Part shown: positions 1 to 8,423 of the stretch, piece by piece
How positions within the stretch are numbered: position 1 is the stretch's first letter
How the letters are laid out: each line of letters starts with the position of its first letter
Assembly: GCA_036557225.1 (NCBI GenBank)
Contig: DATBHX010000037.1
Location: 4,813 to 68,812 of the forward strand
From: Angelobacter sp036557225
GTDB lineage: Bacteria; Acidobacteriota; Terriglobia; Terriglobales; Acidobacteriaceae
Direction: 5' to 3'
DNA: 64,000 bases
Translations under genes and position numbers: made by a program
The notes under the pieces: model-generated
Told to the model about the DNA's origin: nothing
Databases searched by the model: none
Seen by the model: the letters and a program-made list of their open reading frames with translations, nothing else

Positions 1-940
1 TCACCGTAAATTGCATGGCAATCGTAGGTTCGTCAATCACGATATGCGGCAGCGGCGCTGCGTTTTCAACGTTGGTGATGGTTTCGCCGATGTTGATTCC
101 TTCCACTCCGGCGATGGCAACAATATCACCCAGATCGGTCTGGTCGATATCGACGCGTTTAAGTCCGCTAAAGGAAAAGAGCTTGGTGATCTTTACCTTC
201 TGCAGCGCGCCATCGAGTTTGGCAATGCCGACCTCTTCGCCGGTGCGCAGCTGGCCGTTGAAGACACGAGCAATCGCCAACCGGCCGAGATAATCGCTGT
301 AGTCCAGGTTGGCCACCAGGATTTGCAACGCATTCGCGCTTTCGCCCGCAGGCGGGGGCGTGCTGGCGAGAATAGCATCAAACAGCGGCCGCAGGTTTTC
401 TCCGGGAACTTCCATCTTGTCTGAAGCTGTGCCTGCTTTAGCGTTGGTATAAAGCACAGGAAACTCAAGCTGGTCTTCGCGGGCGTCCAGGTCGATAAAC
501 AAATCAAAAAGCTCATTCAGAACTTCCTGCGCGCGCGCGTCGGGCCTGTCGATTTTGTTGATCACGACCACCGGCGGCAGTCCGGCTTCAAGGGCTTTGC
601 TCAAAACGTACCGTGTCTGTGGCAACGGCCCTTCGCTGGCGTCGACCAGAAGCATCACGCCATCCACCATTTTCAGGGCGCGCTCTACTTCGCCGCCAAA
701 GTCGCTGTGACCGGGTGTATCGACAATGTTGATCTTCACATCCTGATACCAAATCGCCGTGTTCTTGGCCAGGATTGTGATTCCGCGCTCACGTTCCAGC
801 TCGTTTGAGTCCATCACGCGTTCGACCAGGGCCTCATTGGCGCGAAACGCGCCGCTCTGCCGCAGCATGGCGTCCACCAGCGTGGTCTTGCCGTGATCCA
901 CGTGGGCGATGATTGCAATATTACGGATCTTGGAATTCAA
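1..940 (-). CDS. typA: Ribosome-associated GTPase TypA/BipA, 5' part (gene runs off the window start)
   Basis: TypA/BipA is a translational GTPase of the EF-G/LepA superfamily that acts on the ribosome in stress adaptation and ribosome assembly. Read on the minus strand, the first 313 codons follow the family closely: RNIAIIAHVDHGKTTLVD (G1 P-loop), a MDSNELERERGITILAKNT switch I region, NIVDTPGHSDFGGEVER (G3), VVINKIDRPDAR (G4), then the start of domain II. The C-terminal domains lie beyond position 1. No ATG precedes the P-loop. I take TTG at 940-938, which has a purine-rich AGAGAG about six bases upstream and gives the usual short N-terminus (M-N-S-K-I-R-N). The identification is secure; the exact start is inferred. 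Confidence 0.93.
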   Translation of the reverse strand, partial: MNSKIRNIAIIAHVDHGKTTLVDAMLRQSGAFRANEALVERVMDSNELERERGITILAKNTAIWYQDVKINIVDTPGHSDFGGEVERALKMVDGVMLLVDASEGPLPQTRYVLSKALEAGLPPVVVINKIDRPDARAQEVLNELFDLFIDLDAREDQLEFPVLYTNAKAGTASDKMEVPGENLRPLFDAILASTPPPAGESANALQILVANLDYSDYLGRLAIARVFNGQLRTGEEVGIAKLDGALQKVKITKLFSFSGLKRVDIDQTDLGDIVAIAGVEGINIGETITNVENAAPLPHIVIDEPTIAMQFTV

Positions 941-1206
941 ATCAGTCTCTCTGTGTATTGGAAGAGTCGTCTTCTTCCATTTTATCCGCAAATCGGAGGG
1001 TGTGGGTTTACCGGCAAATAGAGGGTGTGGCGACACCCGAGGTAAGACCGCTGATTGGCGCTTCCCGAAGTGGAATTTCAGAGCACGAAAATCTTCTACA
1101 GCAAGCTTCACGAAGGAATGTTTTTGTTACGATGGCACTCTCATCGGGGGCCGCCTCTGAAAAGAAAGTAGTCAGGGGCAAGTTCTCCTGAGAAAGGATT
1201 AATAAC

Positions 1207-1359
1207 ATGACAAACGATCTAGATAATCGAGTCCTGAGCAGAAAGGGCGCGAGAATCCTATCCGATGAGGAAATGAGCGTGGTATCTGCAGGAACGCTCA
1301 AAATCTCACACCTCCCCCCGCCCAATGGGAACCAAGTTGATGTTCTCGCTGATTTCTAG
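1207..1359 (+). CDS. Small peptide resembling a RiPP/bacteriocin precursor leader (50 aa)
   Basis: This 50-residue ORF begins at an ATG eight bases after a good AAGGA ribosome site and ends in TAG. Its middle reads RVLSRKGARILSDEEMSVVS followed by A-G. That resembles the leader type of many small RiPP or double-glycine bacteriocin precursors (L-T/S-x-E-E-M-x-x-V-S-G-G), here with SAG instead of SGG. The remaining core of about 17 residues is Pro/Asn/Asp-rich and has no Cys. No maturation enzyme or transporter lies next to it. The neighbours are typA and a pseudokinase, both on the other strand. A hairpin spans the stop codon. I recognise the leader style only. Function is unknown, and it could also be a short regulatory peptide. 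Confidence 0.55.
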   Translation: MTNDLDNRVLSRKGARILSDEEMSVVSAGTLKISHLPPPNGNQVDVLADF

Positions 1360-1408
1360 CGACAAGCGCTAGCTAGACAAAAAGGCGGACGGCAGAAAAA
1401 TCCTGCCG
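1356..1408 (+). terminator. Two small hairpins after the 50-aa ORF
   Basis: A stem CTAGCG/CGCTAG (1356-1361 with 1367-1372) overlaps the stop codon. A second stem CGGCAG/CTGCCG (1390-1395 with 1403-1408) encloses an A-rich loop. On the minus strand this second hairpin is preceded, not followed, by its T-run, so terminator function for either strand is only likely. Confidence 0.4.
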
Positions 1409-1439
1409 CCCGCATCCGTCTTACACATGCAACTTGTTC

Positions 1440-3614
1440 TTAGTGTGAAAGCGACCGGTTGATCTTGATATGATCGTCGATTCCGACGATTGCGCTCTCT
1501 TTCACCGGCTGGTAGCCGTCTTTTTCGATCGTGATGTCATAGCTGCCCGGCTCCACCTGGATCTCAACCGGCGTGGTCTTCTGCAGCGGCGTGCCGTTCA
1601 CCGTGACCTGCGCGCCCTTGGGATCAGACTTGATCTCGATACGCGCCTTACCCTGCGTCGAGTTATTACCGCCAAAAACCTTGCCCACGCCGCCGTTGAC
1701 CAGGCGGATGTTGTCAGTGCGTCCGGCCACCATCAGGCTGGGAGCATAGTTGGTCGACTGTCCGGCAGCCATCTTCAGCTCGGTGCTGGCATCAAGGTAG
1801 CCGGATTTACGCAGAACAATCGATTGCGTTCCGGGTTCGACTAAGAATTCGATCGGGGTGACCTTGCCTGTATCACGTCCATTGATGAAAACCTCAGCGC
1901 CCGATGGCGATCCGGCAATCGTCAAAAAGCCCTTCACTGGATTCAGCCGCACATCGACCGGCGTGCGCGAGCCCGCTCCCACCTGAATGCTGCGCGTCTC
2001 CGGAGCATAGCCCGGCATGCTGAAGGTCACTTTATACGTTCCTGGCGCGAGTCCGGGGACCGTCTGTGGAGCTGTCCACGCCTGGCCCGGGCGGCCCGCA
2101 ATCTCAACCGACGCGCCTGCCGGCATCGATGTTACGAGCAACTGGCTTTCGCTCGGCGCAGGCGGCGCTACCGGAGCCGCATAGGCCGCTCTGCCGCGTC
2201 CCGAACGTGCCGATGCGCGTGTCTGTGTCTGTGCCTGTGCCGGCGCGGCTTGCGTTTCTGCCGGCTCTTGCGTCTGTGCCTGCGGCTGAGCTTTCGCCGA
2301 CGGACGACTGAACGGCGCTGGAGTCCTGGCAGCCGAACTCGCCGGCTGGTCCGATGCGCTGTCCGATGAAACTTCTGCTGGACGATGCTGGAAGATCATC
2401 GCCAGTCCAACAATCAGGCAAAGCCCGCCGACCACTGCGCCCACCAGCTTCCAATGGTTCGTGGTCTGCACCCGCGCTCGGGAAGATGTCGTTGTCGCCT
2501 GCTGTTGGACAGGAACTCGTGTTGTGCCCGGTGACGCAGCCTTCATCACCTGGCTCGAATTCACCGATGGAATCGCTTTGAACTGTTGGCTGGCCGAAGG
2601 CGACGGCGGATTCCACATGGACGGATTCACAGCAAATGAACCGGTCGACGAAGCCTTCATCGCCTGGCTGGCCGAAGGCCCAGGTCCCTGATACGCAGGC
2701 CGCGATCCCGTAGCATTCGCGCGCGGCGCCGCTACCGGTTCAAGCTTGAAAGCTTCTTCCAGCGCGGCAAACAATTTCTCTCCGCTGGCATAGCGATCGG
2801 CCGGGTTCTTGGCAACCGCCTTCAATACGACCTTGGAGATCCCTTCCGGCACACGCGGATGGGCCATCCCCAGCGGATGCGGATCAATATCGGTAATGGC
2901 GCGGTCAATCTCGCCCAGATGTTTGCCATGGAACGGGCTGCGCGCCGTGTACAGCTCATACAAAATCGTTCCCACGGTAAACAGGTTGGCTGCGCGGTCC
3001 ACAGGTTTGTTCTTCACCTGCTCCGGTGAGAGATATGGTTCATTCTCCAGCTTCTTGGCCGGAGTCTGTGAGAGCAGGTTCTTGTCGCGCAACAAACCAA
3101 AATCCAGGACCTTCAATGTCCCGTCAGAAAGCACCTTGATGTTGCACGGGTTCAGGAAACTGTGGAAGACGCCCTTGGCGTGCGCGGAGTCCACCGCGGC
3201 GCAGAGCTGTTTGGCCAGCTGCAGCACCTCGTTCAACTCCGGCTGGCGCTTCTGCATCAGCTCGCGCAGCGTCTGACCGTCAACAAACTCGGCCGTCATG
3301 AAGACGGTGAAATCTTTGTACCCGCAGGTATACAGCCTGGCGATATTCTGGTGGTCCAGCGCGCTGGCCGTCTTGGCCTCGGCCACGATCTTCTTGATCA
3401 GGTCGCCGGCATCGTCCAGCCACTCCGGCACCTCAAATTTACGCAGAACAACATCGCGGTTCTGTTGCGGGTTTCTCGCCTGATGGACCGTTCCAACGCT
3501 CCCACGCGGCAGCTCTTTCACCAGTTCCAGGCGATCAGTTCGCGGCGCCGCAGACGGGGCTGTGGCAGTGGCACTAGCAGATTCGGCGGTAATGGTCTCT
3601 TGGTTTTCCTGCAT
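1440..3614 (-). CDS. Membrane-anchored PEGA-domain protein kinase homologue, probable pseudokinase
   Basis: This 724-residue protein has an N-terminal serine/threonine-kinase-like domain (about 30-290), a Ser/Ala/Gln-rich low-complexity stretch, one membrane helix (about 390-410) and three C-terminal PEGA repeats (about 488-720). The last region should face the periplasm. The glycine-rich loop (RGSVGTV), a plausible Lys59, Glu79 and the DFG motif at 171-173 are present. The catalytic loop HRDLKPxN, however, reads HSFLNPCN at 151-158, so both the catalytic Asp and the following Lys are gone. A signalling scaffold or ATP-binding pseudokinase is more likely than an active enzyme. ATG at 3614 is preferred because AGGTG lies just upstream; an in-frame TTG at 3689 would add 25 residues with no family character. 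Confidence 0.88.
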   Translation of the reverse strand: MQENQETITAESASATATAPSAAPRTDRLELVKELPRGSVGTVHQARNPQQNRDVVLRKFEVPEWLDDAGDLIKKIVAEAKTASALDHQNIARLYTCGYKDFTVFMTAEFVDGQTLRELMQKRQPELNEVLQLAKQLCAAVDSAHAKGVFHSFLNPCNIKVLSDGTLKVLDFGLLRDKNLLSQTPAKKLENEPYLSPEQVKNKPVDRAANLFTVGTILYELYTARSPFHGKHLGEIDRAITDIDPHPLGMAHPRVPEGISKVVLKAVAKNPADRYASGEKLFAALEEAFKLEPVAAPRANATGSRPAYQGPGPSASQAMKASSTGSFAVNPSMWNPPSPSASQQFKAIPSVNSSQVMKAASPGTTRVPVQQQATTTSSRARVQTTNHWKLVGAVVGGLCLIVGLAMIFQHRPAEVSSDSASDQPASSAARTPAPFSRPSAKAQPQAQTQEPAETQAAPAQAQTQTRASARSGRGRAAYAAPVAPPAPSESQLLVTSMPAGASVEIAGRPGQAWTAPQTVPGLAPGTYKVTFSMPGYAPETRSIQVGAGSRTPVDVRLNPVKGFLTIAGSPSGAEVFINGRDTGKVTPIEFLVEPGTQSIVLRKSGYLDASTELKMAAGQSTNYAPSLMVAGRTDNIRLVNGGVGKVFGGNNSTQGKARIEIKSDPKGAQVTVNGTPLQKTTPVEIQVEPGSYDITIEKDGYQPVKESAIVGIDDHIKINRSLSH

Positions 3615-4282
3615 CGTTGACGCACCTATGCAAGTCCGGGGAGGGGAAACACGGGCATCATACCCTGAAGTCCCGCATGGGATGGCCAACGGAACACTGT
3701 CCGAGAATTACGAAGGTAATTGGAAAATCTACTGATTTTCGATCGGTTTGGATCAAAATAAGTCGCCTGGATACAATGGTTTATGGGCTGATTAGAGAAG
3801 GTTTATTTTGGCAAAATCAGTACAAAAAACGGGACTGTGGAGCGCCGAGCCTGCCCTGAGCTTGTCGAAAGGCGTCCTCGCCTGCGGCTCCATCCCTTCG
3901 CAAGAGCCGGCTTCTGCCCTAGCCGCGTCTCCGAAAGGGCGGGATTCGATTCATCATGAACTCTCATGCTTGAAACAAACTCAATCACTCTCGACACTCC
4001 AGCGCCGCAGGCGCGGCATAGTCTAGCCCACCCTGAGCCGATCCCGCGGAGCGGGAGAAGGCGTAAGGGTGGGTAGCTGAATAAAACGTTTTCTTCCTTG
4101 CGCCGCAGGCCCGCGCGCAGCTGCTCCAGCAAGCTGCTTTTGGCTTGCTGGACGAAATGCAGCGGAGCGCGCACTTTAAAAAATTCCTTGAACGGACTTT
4201 CCTCACACTCAAAGCCTCACAGCCCCCCAATGGCATCTCCCCCAATTCGCGTTTCATCACTTTAGCTTGAGGATTTTTTGTC
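3615..4282. other. Intergenic region with palindromic, non-coding sequence
   Basis: These 668 bases separate a minus-strand and a plus-strand gene and should contain both promoters. I see no convincing gene. Long minus-strand ORFs here are low-complexity and end in no known domain. The stretch at about 3850-3874 contains CCTGAGCTTGTCGAAAGG, a short imperfect palindrome of a kind often seen scattered in intergenic DNA. Positions 4027-4073 form a nested hairpin (separate entry). Confidence 0.5.
4027..4073. repeat. Nested hairpin (REP-like)
   Basis: The outer arms CCCACCCT (4027-4034) and AGGGTGGG (4066-4073) are perfect inverted repeats. Inside them TCCCGC (4042-4047) pairs with GCGGGA (4051-4056). 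No T-run follows, so this looks more like a repeat-derived palindrome than a terminator. Confidence 0.5.
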
Positions 4283-5698
4283 GTGGACGTCATAATCATA
4301 GGCGCCGGGCCGGCCGGCGTGATGGCGGCGATGCGTGCTGCCGATCTCGGAGCGGCCACCACACTCATCACTCGCGACAAGTTCGGCGGCATGGCAGCCA
4401 ATGACGGACCGATACCTGTCCGAACACTGGCCCACGCTGCCCGGCTCGTGCGGGAATCGAAACACCTGCACCACTATGGCGTGGCGGTGAGTAACCCGCA
4501 CATCGACTATCCGCATTTGCTCGCCCGTGTTCGCGAGGTCGTCGAGCGGGTCCACTCTGACACGCTGATTCGCTCCGACCTGGAACGGCTGGGCGTCACG
4601 ATTCTCGAGCAGGCCGGCAATGTACATTTTGTCGACTCGCATACCATCGAAGGTGCGCGAGGGCTGCGCCTGAAAGGCGAGAAGATCATTTTGTGCGCGG
4701 GCGGTTGCAGCCGGAAACTGCCTGTACCGGGAGGAGAACTGACGGCAACCCACAGCGATGCCTGGAGCCTGACCTCGGTTCCACCTTCCATGCTGGTGAT
4801 CGGCGCTGGCGCCACCGGCGCACAGGTCGCTTCGATTTTTAACGCTTTCGGCTCCCAGGTTCATCTTTACGAAGCTGGTCCGCGCATACTGCCAACCGAA
4901 GACGAAGATGTCTCGTCAGCCATGGCCGACGCCTTCCGCGATTCGGGTATCGCGGTCCACGAGAACTTCGGCTCGATTGAGGGCTTCCAGAAGACTTCGT
5001 CCGGAATTCGCATGCTCTATTCGAAAGACAGAAAGAAGTTCTCGAGCGAAGCTGCCCTCGCCGTGGTTGCCATCGGTTGGGCCGCCGATACCGCCGGGCT
5101 CAACCTTCGCGCGGCGCAAGTGAATCTGAATTCGCGTGGCTATGTGAAGGTCAATCCCCAACTCCAGACATCTGCCCAGCATATCTACGCGGCCGGCGAC
5201 ATAACCGGGCGCCTGATGCTGGTTCCCCAGGCCATGAGAGATGGCTACGTTGCCGCCACCAACGCTGTGCATGGTGACACCGTTGCCGCGGATAGCCTCA
5301 TCAATCCGATCGGCAGCTTCACTGACCCGGAGTATGCGCAGGTCGGGCTCACGGAAACCCAGGCGCGCGCGACCCATGACGTCCTGGTTGCCCAGGCGCT
5401 TTTTCAGAATACGATTCGCCCGATTGTCGATGGGCGGACGACGGGCTTCTGCAAGCTGATCGTCGACCGAAAAAGTCATACCATCCTCGGGTGTCACATT
5501 GTGGGTGAGAGGGCCGTGGAGATCGTTCAGATGGCGGCCATCGCTATCGCGGGCAAGCTCCGTGTGGACGAGTTGGCGCGAATCCCCCTTTCGTTCCCAA
5601 CCTACACAGACATTCTTTTCCGCGCCGTGAGCCTCGCGGCAACTGAACTGGATTCCAGCCGCGGCAAGCGGCAGGATTTTTTGCGCTTCGCTGCCTGA
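4283..5698 (+). CDS. FAD/NAD(P)-dependent oxidoreductase, lipoamide-dehydrogenase fold without the redox disulfide
   Basis: This 471-residue protein has the architecture of the class I pyridine nucleotide-disulfide oxidoreductases: an N-terminal FAD site (IIIGAGPAGVMAA), an NAD(P) site (MLVIGAGATGAQVASIF), a second FAD motif (HIYAAGDITG) and a C-terminal dimerisation domain. The family signature GGTCLNVGCIPS is replaced by GGMAANDGPIPV, so both active-site cysteines are missing. The C-terminal His-Glu pair region reads SFPTYTDIL and lacks the usual catalytic His. It therefore cannot be a dihydrolipoyl dehydrogenase or mercuric reductase. A quinone reductase or transhydrogenase-like role is more plausible. 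The start is GTG at 4283, with GAGG about 11 bases upstream. Confidence 0.85.
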   Translation: MDVIIIGAGPAGVMAAMRAADLGAATTLITRDKFGGMAANDGPIPVRTLAHAARLVRESKHLHHYGVAVSNPHIDYPHLLARVREVVERVHSDTLIRSDLERLGVTILEQAGNVHFVDSHTIEGARGLRLKGEKIILCAGGCSRKLPVPGGELTATHSDAWSLTSVPPSMLVIGAGATGAQVASIFNAFGSQVHLYEAGPRILPTEDEDVSSAMADAFRDSGIAVHENFGSIEGFQKTSSGIRMLYSKDRKKFSSEAALAVVAIGWAADTAGLNLRAAQVNLNSRGYVKVNPQLQTSAQHIYAAGDITGRLMLVPQAMRDGYVAATNAVHGDTVAADSLINPIGSFTDPEYAQVGLTETQARATHDVLVAQALFQNTIRPIVDGRTTGFCKLIVDRKSHTILGCHIVGERAVEIVQMAAIAIAGKLRVDELARIPLSFPTYTDILFRAVSLAATELDSSRGKRQDFLRFAA

Positions 5699-5779
5699 GG
5701 GCTTGCACTCCTTTGCATCCTGCGCGACCTTTGCGGTGAATCCCTGACGGACCGACCAACTTGGCGTAAACTGTCGACC

Positions 5780-6181
5780 ATGCTTACGCACTTTCCTCAG
5801 GCCGTTCCTGAAATTCCGGTCAGCAGCATCGAGAAGGCCGCCGAATATTACGTCAATGTGCTCGGCTTCCATTTCGATTGGGGCAATGACGAGGGCGGGA
5901 TCGGAGGCATCTCGCAGGGCAATTGCCGTATGTTCCTGACCAATACAGCGTTTCACCAACACTACGGTAATGGCGAGCGGGTCATGGTCTGGCTGAATCT
6001 CAACAGCAAGCAGGAAGTCGACGAACTATACCAGCGTTGGCGCGAGGCTGGAGCAAAGATCCTGGCTGAGCCTGAAGACAAACCGTGGCATCTGCGCGAG
6101 TTCAGGGTTGCCGATCTTGATGGCAATCAGTTCCGCGTCTTCTACGACTTTGCCTGGGAGTTGCGGCAGCAGCAGGCGTAG
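5780..6181 (+). CDS. VOC (glyoxalase/bleomycin-resistance fold) family protein
   Basis: This is a 133-residue single VOC module. The features are an opening strand (PEIPVSSIEKAAEYYVNVLG), an aromatic-rich middle, and the closing FRVADLDGNQFRVFYDF, which carries the conserved DPDGN-like turn. Such proteins form metal-dependent dimers in dioxygenases, glyoxalases and antibiotic-binding proteins; the substrate cannot be assigned. The 3' end overlaps the 3' end of the convergent S9 peptidase gene by 80 bases. It stands alone, about 80 bases after the FAD oxidoreductase, and could be co-transcribed with it. Confidence 0.85.
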   Translation: MLTHFPQAVPEIPVSSIEKAAEYYVNVLGFHFDWGNDEGGIGGISQGNCRMFLTNTAFHQHYGNGERVMVWLNLNSKQEVDELYQRWREAGAKILAEPEDKPWHLREFRVADLDGNQFRVFYDFAWELRQQQA

Positions 6182-8342
6182 AGCTAGTACCCAGCTTCCG
6201 GTTGAAGAACTCCGCTCCCGCCTTGTAGCCGCTCACCCAGCTCTTCCACAGCAGCAGATCATGGATCTCATCGGGAAAGATGAGCTGCTCGAACTGCACA
6301 TTCTGCCGCCGCAAACGCTGCGCCAAGTCGACGGTCTGCCCGAACGGCACGTTGCGGTCGTCATCGCCATGGATGAGCAGCACGGGCGATTTCCACGTCG
6401 CTACGGACGCTATAGGCGACGAATCAAACGCCAGCTTCAGCGCCTCTTTATAGTCCGGCGCTTGCTCAGCCCCTCGGCTGCCGATCAAGGCCGACCAATC
6501 ATGCACACCGTGGAAATCAACGCCGGCGGCAAAGATGTCTGAATTTCGCGCCAGCGCCAGCGCCGTCAGCAGGCCGCCGTACGATCCGCCCCAGATGCCG
6601 ATGCGTTTGCTATCGACATACGGCAAGCTCTGCAAATATCTTCCGCCCGCCACCACGTCTTTGTACTCTGACGATCCTTTCCAGCCGGCGTTGTCTGGAG
6701 CGCGGAACGCCCGCCCATACATGATGCTCAAACGATAATTCACCGAGAGCACCACGTAACCCAGGCTCGCCAGGTACTGATTCTCCGCATAGAAGTTGTG
6801 GTAGTAGTACATATAGTGAAAGCCAAGCATCATCTGCCGCGGCGGCCCGCCATGGACAAAGATAAGCGCCGCAGCCTTCGACTGTGAGCGGCTTCGTGGC
6901 AGAAACAACTGCCCGTGAATCTCCAGCCCATCTTCACTGCGAAAAACAACCTGCTCCGGCTCGACCAGCTGTGCTGAAGGAAAGTCTTTGGGCAATGCAT
7001 CGGCCGCAATCATCTCGCGGCCTTTATCGGTGATCCGGTACGGCATGGCCGGCGAGGTGCCGCTTGAACCGAGGCTCACAATGGTCTTCCCATCGGCCAG
7101 CATCAGCGGATGCCATTCGATCGTGGCGCCGTGCGTGACCGGCACGTTTACGCCGATCGCCTTGCCGTTCACGATCTCCGATGCTCCCAGCGGAATCTTG
7201 AAGATGTGCCGCCGGTCTTCGTCATTCTGGTTTGAGGTGTAGAGAATGGCGGTCTTCTCGGGCACAAGCTCCACGTCTTCGACATCGAACTTGCCCGCGG
7301 TCAGCAGCTCCGGCTTTCCACCTTCGGTCGAAATCAGATAGAGATGGTTCCTGCCATCCTGCTCGGAGCAAAAAACAATCTTCCCGCCCGCGGCAAACTT
7401 CAGCGACTCTGAGGCAAACGGCGGCAGCGAATCAACCATCTCTTTGCCACTGTGCCAGAGCTCATGCGCCTGAATTGTGTCCGATTTGTGCGCGGCATCG
7501 GTCATACTGGGAAGGTCAGCCAGCCATATGGTCCAAGGCTGTGCTCGCCGTGGAATCGCTGGGAGATGGTTCTCTATGCCGGCAATGCGGAGAAATACCA
7601 GATGCTCTCCATCGGGCGACCAGCGCGGCGTAAAATCGCGGTCCACGCTCGGCGCAACGTAGCGCACGCGCTCTGCGGTCCCGTCCTGCGCCAGATCAAG
7701 AATGGCGATAAAACTGTGCGTCCTCCGCCCTGAGGTCAGCGCAATATGCTTACCGTCGGGCGACCACTGGGCTTCGCTCTCTTCCCCGCGCAGCTCGGTC
7801 AACTGGCGCGCGGGCTTGTCGCCCGCCACCGGCGCAATCATCAGATGATGCTTCGCTCCTACCCACAACACCCACTGTCCGTCGGGTGAGATCTGTATGT
7901 CCTCGCAATCCTCTTCATTGCAGCCCATGTCGCCGATCAACCGCTGCTTCCCGCTCTCCACCTCCACCGCCCACACCTGCTGCTTCGGCTCTTTGATCTC
8001 GCTGGTAGGATTGGCCACGTGACCTTCGCTGCTCACCTCCGAGCCGCGGGCAAAGAGCGCGGTCTTTCCGTCCGGCGTGAGCTTGAGGGCGAAGATGTCC
8101 TGGCCATCGTCGCCCTGGTAACGCGTTATCTGGCGGGCGGCGAAGTCGCGCGCGTCGGCGATCCACACATTGCGCTCGCCCTTGCTGTCAAACACCCAGG
8201 CAATGCGGTTCGCCTTGGCCGCCGCGGTCAACGCCGTCGGGAAGGGTGAACTCATCACTTGTTCCAGAGTGAAGCTTGCGGGCTCTTGCGCGAATGCGGC
8301 AGCGGCAAAAAAGAGTATGCAGAGGAGAAAAAGGCGTTTCAT
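6102..8342 (-). CDS. Secreted S9-family prolyl oligopeptidase-like serine peptidase
   Basis: This 746-residue protein has a Sec signal peptide (MKRLFLLCILFFAAAAFAQ), an N-terminal beta-propeller with repeated WSPDGKHI-type blades (TolB/WD40-like), and a C-terminal alpha/beta-hydrolase domain. The catalytic Ser lies in GIWGGSYGG (about 587), the Asp in HGDDDRNV (about 661) and the His in DEIHDLLLW (about 693). It should cleave peptides or dipeptides in the periplasm, like DPP IV/acylaminoacyl peptidases. The family usually ends shortly after the last helix (here FFNRKLG). The final 30 or so residues are Arg/Ala/Thr-rich and are encoded antisense to the VOC gene, which suggests a lost stop codon and a read-on tail. 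Confidence 0.92.
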   Translation of the reverse strand: MKRLFLLCILFFAAAAFAQEPASFTLEQVMSSPFPTALTAAAKANRIAWVFDSKGERNVWIADARDFAARQITRYQGDDGQDIFALKLTPDGKTALFARGSEVSSEGHVANPTSEIKEPKQQVWAVEVESGKQRLIGDMGCNEEDCEDIQISPDGQWVLWVGAKHHLMIAPVAGDKPARQLTELRGEESEAQWSPDGKHIALTSGRRTHSFIAILDLAQDGTAERVRYVAPSVDRDFTPRWSPDGEHLVFLRIAGIENHLPAIPRRAQPWTIWLADLPSMTDAAHKSDTIQAHELWHSGKEMVDSLPPFASESLKFAAGGKIVFCSEQDGRNHLYLISTEGGKPELLTAGKFDVEDVELVPEKTAILYTSNQNDEDRRHIFKIPLGASEIVNGKAIGVNVPVTHGATIEWHPLMLADGKTIVSLGSSGTSPAMPYRITDKGREMIAADALPKDFPSAQLVEPEQVVFRSEDGLEIHGQLFLPRSRSQSKAAALIFVHGGPPRQMMLGFHYMYYYHNFYAENQYLASLGYVVLSVNYRLSIMYGRAFRAPDNAGWKGSSEYKDVVAGGRYLQSLPYVDSKRIGIWGGSYGGLLTALALARNSDIFAAGVDFHGVHDWSALIGSRGAEQAPDYKEALKLAFDSSPIASVATWKSPVLLIHGDDDRNVPFGQTVDLAQRLRRQNVQFEQLIFPDEIHDLLLWKSWVSGYKAGAEFFNRKLGTSSTPAAAATPRQSRRRRGTDCHQDRQP

Positions 8343-8423
8343 AGACGGGACATCATAGCACTGCCGGACTGCGGCAAAATTTCAGGCGTGAGTGAAGTAT
8401 TCGAGGAGAGGCGCGTTGGCCAT

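Noticed and set aside
3803..4401. Long minus-strand ORFs of 120-140 codons in the intergenic region before the FAD enzyme
   Set aside because: They overlap each other and the start of the FAD gene, are rich in Arg, Leu and Ser, and cover a palindromic repeat. No domain is visible.
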